48,135 bases of DNA, from assembly GCF_011320075.1 (NCBI RefSeq), contig NZ_JAANPA010000021.1, positions 1 through 48,135 of the forward strand, in the 5' to 3' direction. This document shows positions 23,933 to 31,158 of the stretch, piece by piece. The translations under genes were made by a program, and so were the position numbers. The notes beneath the pieces were generated by a model. That model had not been told where the DNA came from and did not search any database. It saw nothing but the letters and a program-made list of their open reading frames with translations. Every line of letters starts with the position of its first letter. The stretch's first letter is position 1. Origin of the DNA: Sphingosinicella sp. YJ22. Lineage in GTDB: Bacteria > Pseudomonadota > Alphaproteobacteria > Sphingomonadales > Sphingomonadaceae.

Positions 23933-24691
23933 TCAAGCGCCGAGAAAAGCTGCGATCGCGGCGCCTAGCTCCGGACGGGTGACGCTGCTCATGTGGCCGC
24001 CGGGCACCTCCTGATAGGTGCCGTGTAGAAGCCGCTCGGCGAGCGCCGGCGCCGAACCGTTATCCTGGTCCTCGGCGCCCGCGACGACCAACGTCGGCAT
24101 GGTGAGCCTGGCGAGATCGGCTTCCTGGACATGCTCCCAGGTGTCGAGGAGGAGCAGCAAAGCCTGCGGGTCGCCTTTTGTGGTCTTGAGGAATGCCTCG
24201 GCCATCCATTTGGGCGAGCCGCGCTCGTGCTTGCCGAGGTTGGTGAGGATGTCGCGGAAATGGTCGGCGCGTCCGGTCGTGCCGAGCAGGCCTTCGAGGC
24301 CCATGCCCGCGAGGACGAGCCGCCGGGGTTTGGCGCCGCGCGCGACCATCCGGGTCGCGGTGCGGGCGCCGAGCGAATAGCCGACGAGGTCATAGTCGGT
24401 GAGGCCGAGATGATTGACGAGGGCGAGCGCGTCGCTGGTGAGCACGTCCTTCGGGTAAGCGGCGGGATCGTGCGGCTTGGCGCTGTCGCCATGAGCGCGG
24501 TGGTCCGGCATGATCGCCCGCAGCCCCTGCGCCGCGATCGCCTCGGCATGGCCGTAGCGAATCCAGTTGGTGAAGGCGTTGGAGAACAGGCCGTGGAGCA
24601 GGACGACCGGATGCCCGTCCGGATCGCCCATTTCGTGCCAGGCGATCGACTGGCCGTCGGGAGCGGTGAAATGGTGGTTGGTGGCTTGCAT
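23933..24691 (-). CDS. Alpha/beta hydrolase
   Basis: A 252-residue alpha/beta-fold hydrolase. The oxyanion-hole motif LLHGLFSN (about residue 33), nucleophile elbow GYSLGA (Ser about 105), acid in VAGAEDQD and C-terminal His in VPGGHMSS form a full catalytic set. Substrate is not deducible. The ATG at 24691 is preceded by GGAG at 5 nt; a GTG at 24697 overlaps the upstream stop and is less well placed. Last gene of the alcohol dehydrogenase-thioesterase-GFA-hydrolase unit. Confidence 0.9.
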   Translation of the reverse strand: MQATNHHFTAPDGQSIAWHEMGDPDGHPVVLLHGLFSNAFTNWIRYGHAEAIAAQGLRAIMPDHRAHGDSAKPHDPAAYPKDVLTSDALALVNHLGLTDYDLVGYSLGARTATRMVARGAKPRRLVLAGMGLEGLLGTTGRADHFRDILTNLGKHERGSPKWMAEAFLKTTKGDPQALLLLLDTWEHVQEADLARLTMPTLVVAGAEDQDNGSAPALAERLLHGTYQEVPGGHMSSVTRPELGAAIAAFLGA

Positions 24692-24693
24692 CG

Positions 24694-25137
24694 TCACTCC
24701 GGCATCTTTCCCGTCGCCTTCACCCAGCGGTCGACCAGTGGCTGATAGTCCTTAGTCGCATATTCGGGCAGGCCTTCGGTGTTGAGCCAGGCGCGGTGGA
24801 TGCTCTCGGCGCCGAAATGGTGCTTGGGCCGGAAGCGCGACGGATCGTCGAACGAGGCGACGGTAAGGTCGATATTCTCGCTGTCCGGGAAGGCGAAGCC
24901 CAACGAGGTGCCGCACTCGCGGCAATAGGGCCGCTGGGCGATCGGCGAACTCGCATACCAGTCGGGCTCATGGACCCAGTCGACGTCGGCCTTCTTCAGG
25001 TTTTTGAAGGCGATCGAGACGCTGCCGGTGGCGCGCTGGCACATCCGGCAGTGGCACAGATAGGCCTCGTCAGTCTCGATCCGCGCCGAGTAGCGGATCC
25101 GGCCGCACACGCAGCCGCCGTCCATCCGGTCGGGCAT
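24694..25137 (-). CDS. GFA-family zinc protein (CENP-V/GFA domain)
   Basis: A 147-residue protein of the GFA (glutathione-dependent formaldehyde-activating-like) family. The zinc-binding Cys clusters are visible as GGCVCG, CHCRMC and CRECG. The family name comes from a reported activity with S-hydroxymethylglutathione; many members have no proven role. A strong AAGGAGG precedes the ATG at 25137 by 6 nt, which secures this start even though it lies 68 nt inside the end of the thioesterase gene. The neighbouring alcohol dehydrogenase makes an aldehyde-related role conceivable. Confidence 0.9.
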   Translation of the reverse strand: MPDRMDGGCVCGRIRYSARIETDEAYLCHCRMCQRATGSVSIAFKNLKKADVDWVHEPDWYASSPIAQRPYCRECGTSLGFAFPDSENIDLTVASFDDPSRFRPKHHFGAESIHRAWLNTEGLPEYATKDYQPLVDRWVKATGKMPE

Positions 25138-25597
25138 CTTGTTCCTCCTTGATGGGTTCGGCTGGCGCCGCGATCGCCTCCAGCTTCTCGCGCCAGGCGG
25201 CGGGAAGCGTCGAGGGACGACGGTCGGCGCGGCCGACATAGACATGGACGAAATGGCCCTCGGCGGCGGCCTCGGCCGTGCCCCTGGCGAACACGCCCAG
25301 CCGGTAGCGCACGCTCGAGCGCCCGAGATGCTCGACGGCAAGGCCGACCTCGACCGGCTCGGGATAGGCGAGCGGCGCGGCGTAGCGGCAGCCGGTCTCG
25401 ACGACGAGGCCGATCGGATCGCCCTTGCCGATATCGAGCAGCCCGGCCTCGATCAGCCAGGCGTTCACCGCGGTGTCGAACCACGTGTAGTACACGGTGT
25501 TGTTCACGTGGCCGTAGGCGTCGTTGTCGGCCCAGCGCGTGCCGATCTCGCGCCACACGCGATAAGCGTCCCTGCCCTTCAGCGGCTCGCGGCTCAA
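25070..25597 (-). CDS. Acyl-CoA thioesterase, 4HBT hot-dog fold (YbgC/FadM-like)
   Basis: A 175-residue hot-dog thioesterase. DNDAYGHVNNTVYYTWFD near residue 24 is the 4HBT active-site signature, with the catalytic Asp. The reading frame has no ATG before the domain; I infer TTG at 25597, which overlaps the dehydrogenase stop as TTGA (25594-25597). The last ~23 codons run into the GFA gene in another frame. The C-terminal stretch after about residue 150 therefore shows little family likeness and is basic. Likely hydrolyses acyl-CoA in the cytoplasm. Confidence 0.85.
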   Translation of the reverse strand: MSREPLKGRDAYRVWREIGTRWADNDAYGHVNNTVYYTWFDTAVNAWLIEAGLLDIGKGDPIGLVVETGCRYAAPLAYPEPVEVGLAVEHLGRSSVRYRLGVFARGTAEAAAEGHFVHVYVGRADRRPSTLPAAWREKLEAIAAPAEPIKEEQDARPDGRRLRVRPDPLLGADRD

Positions 25598-26733
25598 AGC
25601 GCGGCCTCGTAGAGGCGGCGGGCGTCGGCCTCGGTGATCGGGCATGGATTGTTGATGAGCAGCCGCTCCTGCTTCATCGCCTCCGACGCGAGCAGGTCGA
25701 GATGCTCGGCGCCGACCCCAACCTGCGACAAGCGCTGCGGCACGCCGGCCTCGCTCGACAGGCGGGCGAGCGTGTCGACGAAGCCAGCGGCCCGGCCTTG
25801 CTGGCCGAGGCTCTCCAGCGACGGGTCGATGATCGGGCCGAGCTCGGCATAGAGCGGCATCGCGGCGTGCATGTTGTGGCCGAGCACATGAGTCAGCATC
25901 AGCGCATTCGAGGCGCCGTGCGGCACGTGGAAGTGGCCGCCGAGCGGATAGGCGAGCGCATGCACCCCGGCGACCGGCGCGTTGGCGAAAGCGACTCCGG
26001 CGAGATGGGCGCCGAGCAGCATCGCCGCGCGGGCGTCGAGGTCGTCGGGCGACTCGCAGACGCGGAGCAGGTTGCCGCCCAGCAGCCGCAGCGCGTCGCG
26101 CGCGAGCAGGTCCGACATCGGGTTCTTGAGGCGCGCCGAGGTATAGGCCTCGATCGCGTGGACCATCGCGTCGATGCCCGTCGCGGCGGTAACTCCGCGC
26201 GGCATCGACAGGGTGAGAGACGCGTCGAGGATCGCCCAGTCGGCGAGCAGGCTCGGGCTGTTGACGCCCCTTTTCTCGCTTCCGCCGACGGTGATGACGG
26301 TGACCGCGGTCGCCTCCGATCCGGTGCCCGCGGTGGTCGGCACCTGAACCAGCGGGAGTCGCGTCCCAATGGCCTTGCCCACGCCCCATAATGTGTCGAC
26401 GTCCTCGCCGGTGGCGATCAGGTAGGAGGCGAGCTTGGCGACATCCATCGGGCTGCCGCCGCCGAAGCCGACGACGGACGCGCAGCCCTGCCCGGCCTCG
26501 ACCGCCGCATTGAGCGTGGCAAGCGACGGATCCTGCTCGACGGCGTCGAAGATGACCGTCTCGATCCCGGCTTCATCGAGCGTGGCGAGCGCGGCATCCG
26601 CCAAGCCCAGCTCGCGCACCGTCGCATCGGTAACGAACAGGCAGCAGCCGGGCGGGAGCAGCGAGCCGAGCTCGGCCGAGCGGCCGGGGCCGGCGATCAG
26701 GCGCGGGCCATAAGTGAAGGCGAACGGGGCCAT
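25594..26733 (-). CDS. Iron-containing alcohol dehydrogenase
   Basis: A 379-residue NAD(P)-dependent, group III alcohol dehydrogenase. The GFGGGSPMDVAK nucleotide-binding motif and TTAGTGSEAT are present. Metal ligands can be assigned to ATGIDAMVHAIEAY (Asp, His) and HALAYPLGGHFHVPHG (His, His). The metal is usually Fe(II), sometimes Zn. First gene of a four-gene minus-strand unit with a thioesterase, GFA protein and hydrolase, which together suggest alcohol/aldehyde or ester catabolism. Substrate range is not predictable. Confidence 0.94.
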   Translation of the reverse strand: MAPFAFTYGPRLIAGPGRSAELGSLLPPGCCLFVTDATVRELGLADAALATLDEAGIETVIFDAVEQDPSLATLNAAVEAGQGCASVVGFGGGSPMDVAKLASYLIATGEDVDTLWGVGKAIGTRLPLVQVPTTAGTGSEATAVTVITVGGSEKRGVNSPSLLADWAILDASLTLSMPRGVTAATGIDAMVHAIEAYTSARLKNPMSDLLARDALRLLGGNLLRVCESPDDLDARAAMLLGAHLAGVAFANAPVAGVHALAYPLGGHFHVPHGASNALMLTHVLGHNMHAAMPLYAELGPIIDPSLESLGQQGRAAGFVDTLARLSSEAGVPQRLSQVGVGAEHLDLLASEAMKQERLLINNPCPITEADARRLYEAAL

Positions 26734-26782
26734 GCCCCCGGCCTACATCCGCGATGAGGCAAATTGAACCCGGCGCCGCGAC

Positions 26783-27244
26783 TCAGATCGAGCGTTCGAG
26801 GCGGCTCATCAGGCTTCGCGCGGGGCTTCCGTCCTGCTCGGGCGCCGCGGTGACGAAATCGAGTCGGCGGACCCGCTCGAACAGCTCCTCGCTCTGGCGG
26901 ATCAGCATGCGCGCGGTCTCGGGGAATTTCCGCGAGAGGATATGGTCGGTCTGCGGCGCGTCGCCGAGGCGGCGGTCGGGCGTGTGCGCCTCGACCGGGG
27001 TCAGCTCGCCGGCCCGAACCGCGCGCTGGGTCAGCAGCCAGGCGATGACGTGCATCAGCCGGGTCGTCACCTTGAGCGACTCGCAGGCGAAGCCGACGCG
27101 GGTCAGCGGATCGAGCTCGATTCGGCCGGCATCGTCGTTGATGTCGAAATAGGAGCGGGCCTCGTCGGCCAGCACCATCGCCTCGGTGTAAAGCGAGTCG
27201 ACGAGCTTGGGCGTGAGCTCCGTGCGGCGAAGGTTCTCGGTCAT
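26783..27244 (-). CDS. rcdA: RcdA-like protein (DUF1465), CtrA-degradation adaptor family
   Basis: A 153-residue DUF1465 protein. In Caulobacter the family member RcdA is an adaptor that helps ClpXP degrade CtrA at the pole during the G1-S transition. The sequence shows the family block: SLYTEAMVLADEARSYFD near residue 20, CESLKVTTRLMHVIAWLL near 58, and the C-terminal SRKFPETARMLI. I use ATG 27244 (MTENLRR); an ATG 18 nt upstream is also possible and neither has a strong Shine-Dalgarno. With the divL-like gene this makes two CtrA-pathway genes in the window. Confidence 0.85.
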   Translation of the reverse strand: MTENLRRTELTPKLVDSLYTEAMVLADEARSYFDINDDAGRIELDPLTRVGFACESLKVTTRLMHVIAWLLTQRAVRAGELTPVEAHTPDRRLGDAPQTDHILSRKFPETARMLIRQSEELFERVRRLDFVTAAPEQDGSPARSLMSRLERSI

Positions 27245-27351
27245 GGATCTGGACGCTGCCATAGGGTCGCCAACGCGCGAAGTCCTCATTCGGCCAAATT
27301 AACCAGAGTGCGGATCAAGCTGGCACACAGTCGTGTCGGGTGGCCCCGCAA

Positions 27352-27567
27352 TTACGCGATGATGTCGGGGACGGCCATGTCCTCGAGCAGTGCGATCTCG
27401 TCGCGCAGCCTGAGCTTGCGCTTCTTGAGCCGGGCGAGCTGGAGCTGGTCCGCGGCGACCGAGACCCGAAGCGCCTCGATCGCGGCATCGAGGTCGCGAT
27501 GCTCCATCTTCAGCGTCTCCAGCCGCAACGCCGCATCCTGCTGCGTCGGTTCGTCCCGGTCGTTCAT
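27352..27567 (-). CDS. DUF465 (YdcH-like) small coiled-coil protein
   Basis: A 71-residue, highly charged helical protein. The C-terminal LARLKKRKLRLRDEIALLE is the DUF465/YdcH signature, and the whole chain should form a coiled coil. The function of the family is unknown. It is divergent from a second, shorter DUF465 gene starting at 27714, whose C-terminus is nearly the same (LKKEKLRLRDEM). Confidence 0.88.
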   Translation of the reverse strand: MNDRDEPTQQDAALRLETLKMEHRDLDAAIEALRVSVAADQLQLARLKKRKLRLRDEIALLEDMAVPDIIA

Positions 27568-27713
27568 CGCGCCGCTCCCACGCCTCGCCCGACTCCCAAA
27601 ATGGGCGTCAACGGATCACCGCACTTAAACACATATTTGTCGGATCGTGCGAGACAGAAGGCGCGCCGGCGCATTATCATGGCCGGGTCCCACAGAGGAA
27701 AAAGGAGATGGGA

Positions 27714-27869
27714 ATGCAGAACGCGCACATGGACGCTTTGATGTCAAAGCATGCCAACCTCGACGCGCGCATCATGGAGGAAAACCTCCGCCCACATCCA
27801 GACGACACCACGCTCGCCCGACTCAAGAAGGAAAAGCTGAGGCTCAGGGACGAGATGACCGGCCACTAG
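27714..27869 (+). CDS. DUF465 (YdcH-like) micro-protein, 51 residues
   Basis: A short gene read directly from the sequence: MQNAHMDALMSKHANLDARI, then a charged stretch and the DUF465 ending LARLKKEKLRLRDEM. AAGGAG at 27702-27707 sits 6 nt before the ATG; another ATG at 27708 abuts the ribosome binding site and is less likely. Similar DUF465 genes frequently occur in multiple copies in alphaproteobacteria. Followed by a hairpin repeat that may terminate transcription. Confidence 0.85.
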   Translation: MQNAHMDALMSKHANLDARIMEENLRPHPDDTTLARLKKEKLRLRDEMTGH

Positions 27870-27893
27870 GCCCGAGTCGAACGACATCCTGTC

Positions 27894-27969
27894 TTCCCGC
27901 GGAAGCGGGAATCCAGCTCGCTTCAGACGAAATCCGAAGCAGGAAGCCGGGCCCCCGCATCCGCGGGGG
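27894..27969. repeat. Double-hairpin repeat element
   Basis: Two GC hairpins: TTCCCGC-GGAA-GCGGGAA at 27894-27911 and CCCCCGC-ATCC-GCGGGGG at 27952-27969. The first, continuing into AATCCAGCTCGCTTCAG, reappears inverted at 34243-34276, so it is a dispersed repeat family. About 200 bp (27870-28066) here hold no gene. Confidence 0.75.
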
Positions 27970-28039
27970 TGACGGGACGAATGAAGGCGAGCGGCCTCAG
28001 AGCGGCCTCACAGCTCGGCCGCCCATAATCCCAAAACAA

Positions 28040-28061
28040 AAGGGCCGGTTGCCCGGCCCTT
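28040..28061 (-). terminator. Rho-independent terminator of dksA
   Basis: A 9-bp stem (AAGGGCCGG / CCGGCCCTT) with a TTGC loop starts 6 bp beyond the dksA stop on the minus strand and runs into TTTTGTTTTGG. Confidence 0.88.
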
Positions 28062-28066
28062 CCGCT

Positions 28067-28504
28067 TCAATCGTCGCGCGAGACGCGTTCGTTGCGCTCG
28101 TGGCGTTCCTGCGCCTCGACCGTCATCGTCGCGATCGGCCGGGCCTCGAGTCGCGCCAGCGAGATCGGCTCGCCGGTCACCTCGCAGAAACCATACTCAC
28201 CGGTCTCGATGCGGCGCAGAGCGCTGTCGATCTTGGCGATGAGCTTGCGCTGGCGGTCGCGGGTGCGGAGATGGATACCCCAATCCGTCTCGCTCGATGC
28301 CCGGTCGTTGAGGTCGGCCTCCTGGATCGGGCCGTCCTTGAGCTGGGTCATCGTCTCCGCGGCCTCGCGCAGAATGTCCTCCTTCCAGCCGAGCAGCTTG
28401 GTCCTGAAATAGGCCAGCTGGTCCGGGTTCATGAACTCTTCGTTGGCCGTCGGCCGATAGGCCGTACTGTACCGCGCAAACGCGTCACTATGAGCAGTCG
28501 CCAT
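28067..28504 (-). CDS. dksA: RNA polymerase-binding transcription factor DksA
   Basis: A 145-residue DksA: coiled-coil centre (KLLGWKEDILREAAETM...) with the tip Asp-x-x-Asp region ADLNDRASSETDW, and the C-terminal globular part. DksA enters the RNA polymerase secondary channel and works with ppGpp in the stringent response. The 'zinc finger' retains only one Cys (FCEVTGEPIS, then RPIATMTVEAQE), as commonly seen in alphaproteobacterial DksA, so zinc is probably not bound. I keep the start at 28504 because the N-terminal MATAHSDAF...NEEFMNP is typical for sphingomonads. Confidence 0.94.
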   Translation of the reverse strand: MATAHSDAFARYSTAYRPTANEEFMNPDQLAYFRTKLLGWKEDILREAAETMTQLKDGPIQEADLNDRASSETDWGIHLRTRDRQRKLIAKIDSALRRIETGEYGFCEVTGEPISLARLEARPIATMTVEAQERHERNERVSRDD

Positions 28505-28935
28505 ACCCCTCCACTCCTCGTCGACCGGTCAACGGACCGGCGCTACGAACCTGAGGCAGCAGGGGCTGACGTTTATTTGGCTTTTCGCCCTCCCACCCCA
28601 GCGCGCCTATACGCGCGCCGGGGGTGCGCGGCAAGTCACTCTAATGTCGATTAAAATCTATTCATCGCATTATTGTGGAGAAATTCTTGCCGATACAGGC
28701 GCGACTCGGGCGACGATCCCGAATGGTGAACGCGCTCTAATCCATGTTCGAATCGTTCGCGCCGTTCACCAGCCAAACGCAAGCGTCCGGTAACGGGACG
28801 GATTCGCCCCCAGAGGCCCTGCGGAAGCCCGAAAAGGGTTAATCCGCTTGCACTTAAGCGCCTATTTGCATCTCCACTCATACGACCACGGACGGGCGAC
28901 CCCAGCCCGGACGGCGGACGAGAAGAGAGGCAGAT
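28505..28935. promoter_or_regulatory. Divergent non-coding region, about 430 bp
   Basis: This stretch separates dksA from the Ser-rich protein gene and holds no gene I can support. An AT-rich patch at about 28640-28690 is unusual for this genome and may contain promoters. GAGAGG at 28925-28930 is the ribosome binding site of the plus-strand gene. Confidence 0.4.
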
Positions 28936-29775
28936 ATGTCTGTTCGGATGGCCCTTGCGAAACTTTGCGCATGCACCTGCGGCGGCGCGATCATTGGCGG
29001 CGGCGCCGTTCACGTGCAGCAGAACCCGCCCGAGCGCCCGGCTGTCGTCCAGCGCACCAAGGCGCCGGCGGTCCAGCAGCGCCGTACCGTGCAGCGCCGA
29101 GTCGTCCGCCGCACGGTGCGCCGCGCCGCCTGCGTCGCGGCGCCCGCGCCGGCGGTGACCACTCGGACCATCGCCCAGACTCCGCCGATCCCGATTCCGG
29201 TCCCGCCGCCGCCGATGCCGCCGATGGTGCCGTCGTCGTCGGGCTTCGCGCAGGTGCCGGTGGTGGTCGCAGCGGACAGCAATGCGGGGGCGTTCGCCAA
29301 CGGCTTCTTCTCGGCGAGCCTGTTCTCCAGCGCCTTCGCGAACGCGCGCAGCGGCAACAACAACAACGTCATCGTGTCGTCGACCAGCACCGGCGGCTCG
29401 ACCTCGACCTCGACCGGCGGCAGTTCGACCGGCGGCAGCTCGACCTCAACCTCGACCGGCGGCAGCTCGACCTCGACCTCATCGGGGAGCGTGTCGTCAA
29501 CCTCCTCGTCGAGCGGCAGCGTGTCGACCAGCTCCTCGACGAGTTCGTCGAGCTTCGGCGGCAGCTCAACCTCGACGTCGAGCAGTTCCAGCTCCAGTTC
29601 GAGCAGCAGTTCCAGCAGCAGCTCATCGACGTCGAGCGGCGGCTCGACCTCGACCTCGACCGGCGGCGTGCCGGTCCCGGCGCCGCCGATGGTCCTGCTG
29701 TTCGGCGCGGCCGCCGCGGCTCTGGTCGCCCGCCGCCGGCTGGCCAGGCGCGGCCCGGATACAGCCGAAGCCTAA
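28936..29775 (+). CDS. Ser/Thr/Gly-rich exported protein with PEP-CTERM-like C-terminal sorting signal
   Basis: A 279-residue low-complexity protein. The N-terminus is hydrophobic with two Cys (LCACTCGGAIIGGGA, residues 10-24); an Arg-rich and Pro-rich section follows (about 30-110). Residues about 147-246 are almost only Ser, Thr and Gly, including a run of 15 or more Ser. The C-terminus has the tripartite form of a sorting signal: a VPVPAPP motif, a hydrophobic helix (MVLLFGAAAAALVA) and a basic tail (RRRLARR). That layout matches PEP-CTERM-type signals, in which an exosortase cleaves the tail and the protein is displayed outside; the motif is a variant. The Ser/Thr tract could be glycosylated. 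GAGAGG precedes the ATG. Confidence 0.75.
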   Translation: MSVRMALAKLCACTCGGAIIGGGAVHVQQNPPERPAVVQRTKAPAVQQRRTVQRRVVRRTVRRAACVAAPAPAVTTRTIAQTPPIPIPVPPPPMPPMVPSSSGFAQVPVVVAADSNAGAFANGFFSASLFSSAFANARSGNNNNVIVSSTSTGGSTSTSTGGSSTGGSSTSTSTGGSSTSTSSGSVSSTSSSSGSVSTSSSTSSSSFGGSSTSTSSSSSSSSSSSSSSSSSTSSGGSTSTSTGGVPVPAPPMVLLFGAAAAALVARRRLARRGPDTAEA

Positions 29776-29804
29776 GCCGGTCTCATTGGCTGATTGAATA
29801 GACA

Positions 29805-29826
29805 GGTCCCAGCATGCGCCGGGACC
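29805..29826. terminator. Hairpin between two convergent genes
   Basis: GGTCCC and GGGACC arms around a 10-nt loop (29805-29826), 30 nt past the Ser-rich gene. The T tract is poor (GGTTTCAC), so terminator function is uncertain. Confidence 0.4.
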
Positions 29827-29830
29827 GGTT

Positions 29831-30307
29831 TCACGATTCCTGGATGACCCGCTCGATGTCGGGGACCGGCATGTTGGTGAGGTCCTTGGGGATCTCGCCG
29901 GCGATCCGCTGCTCGACTTCCTTGTGATAATGTTTGCGCATCTCGCCCAGGGTCTTGGGCGGGGCGACGACGATGAGATGCTCGATCTCGTGGTTGAGTG
30001 CCTTCTTCTTCAAGAGGTCCGCCGCCTCGTGCGCGAATCGGTCCTCCTCCAGCTGCTTGAAGTCGGTCTCGGAATAAGCGCTGCGGTTAGCCGCGCCCAT
30101 CATCGGTCCGCCTTCGCTGGGCGGGCGGCCAGCGGCGGCGAAAGCGCGGCCGGGCCGGTCGGTGCCATGCTCGCGGGCCTCGCGATCATCGTGATGCTCC
30201 TCGCGCTCGACCTGCAGGTTGGGATATTGTCCGTCGCCCTCGTTGCGAAAGAAGAGCAGCTTGCGGCCGTCGGCCACGAGCACATGGGCGTTATGGGGGA
30301 TTTGCAT
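29831..30307 (-). CDS. Host-attachment family protein
   Basis: A 158-residue soluble protein of the 'host attachment' family, first named in Agrobacterium; its molecular function is unknown. Recognisable parts are the N-terminal VLVADGRKLLFFRN, the acidic/His-rich linker, the FAHEAADLLKKKALNHEIEHLIVVAPPKTLGEMRKHYH core and the ending LTNMPVPDIERVI. A strong GGAGGAG lies before the ATG at 30307. It diverges from surE. The name should not be read as evidence of a host association here. Confidence 0.87.
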   Translation of the reverse strand: MQIPHNAHVLVADGRKLLFFRNEGDGQYPNLQVEREEHHDDREAREHGTDRPGRAFAAAGRPPSEGGPMMGAANRSAYSETDFKQLEEDRFAHEAADLLKKKALNHEIEHLIVVAPPKTLGEMRKHYHKEVEQRIAGEIPKDLTNMPVPDIERVIQES

Positions 30308-30393
30308 CTGATCTCCTCCTGACTTTGCGGACGAACGCCGGGAGGGCGCGCATGGTTGCCCTCGAAGGGACGACCCGCCATAGCCTGACGCCG

Positions 30394-31158
30394 ATGCGCA
30401 TCCTGCTCACCAACGACGACGGCGTGAACGCGCCGGGCCTCAAGGTTCTGGAGCGGATCGCCGCTCTCTTCTCCGACGACATCTGGGTGGTCGCGCCGAC
30501 CGAGGAGCAATCGGGTGCCGGCCATTCGCTGACGCTGACCGTGCCGGTGCGGCTGAGGAAGCTGGGCGAGCGCCGCTTCTGCGTGACCGGCACGCCGACA
30601 GACTCGGTGATGATGGCGATCGCCCACATCATGAAGGACAATCCGCCCGACCTGATCCTGTCCGGCGTCAACCGCGGCGCGAACCTGGGCGAGGACGTCA
30701 CCTATTCGGGCACGGTGTCGGCGGCGATGGAGGGCGCGCTGGCCGGCATTCCGTCGATCGCCCTGAGCCAGGTCTATTCGCGCGAAGGCATGGGCGATTC
30801 CGTGCCGTTCGGCGCGGCCGAGGCCTGGGCCGAGCGCGTGCTGCGTCCGATCATCGGCCGGCCGATGGACCACCGCACCCTGATCAACGTCAACTTCCCG
30901 GCCCTGCCGCCCGAGCAGGTGCGCGGCGTGCGCGTCGTTCGCCAGGGCTTCCGCGATTATGGACGGCTGCGCATCGTCGAACGCCAGGACCCGCGCGGCT
31001 ACCGCTATTACTGGTTCGGCCTCGCGCCGATGGAGCAGACTCCGGGCCACCAGAGCGACCTCGAGGCGGTCGCCGACGGCTATGTCGCGGTGTCGCCGCT
31101 CCACCTCGACCTCACCCACGAGCCCTCGCTGGCCGCGCTGGGGAGCCTGTACAGCTGA
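30394..31158 (+). CDS. surE: 5'/3'-nucleotidase SurE
   Basis: SurE dephosphorylates nucleoside monophosphates (and exopolyphosphate in some species) and is linked to stationary-phase survival. The 254-residue length is usual. The N-terminal LLTNDDG provides the metal-binding Asp pair; VAPTEEQSGAGHS, GTPTDSV and SGVNRGANLGEDVTYSGTV are family motifs. The start at 30394 (MRILLTND) is chosen because the domain begins right there; the upstream frame to 30325 is not conserved in character. Its stop overlaps the next start as TGATG. Confidence 0.96.
   Translation: MRILLTNDDGVNAPGLKVLERIAALFSDDIWVVAPTEEQSGAGHSLTLTVPVRLRKLGERRFCVTGTPTDSVMMAIAHIMKDNPPDLILSGVNRGANLGEDVTYSGTVSAAMEGALAGIPSIALSQVYSREGMGDSVPFGAAEAWAERVLRPIIGRPMDHRTLINVNFPALPPEQVRGVRVVRQGFRDYGRLRIVERQDPRGYRYYWFGLAPMEQTPGHQSDLEAVADGYVAVSPLHLDLTHEPSLAALGSLYS

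Noticed and set aside
28651-29013. 120-residue minus-strand frame in the dksA/Ser-rich gap
   Set aside because: No ribosome binding site, no family likeness, and it overlaps the start of a well-supported gene.
29381-29660. Repeat tract considered as a CRISPR array
   Set aside because: Repeats are short, in-frame and codon-like without unique spacers; they encode the Ser/Thr tract.
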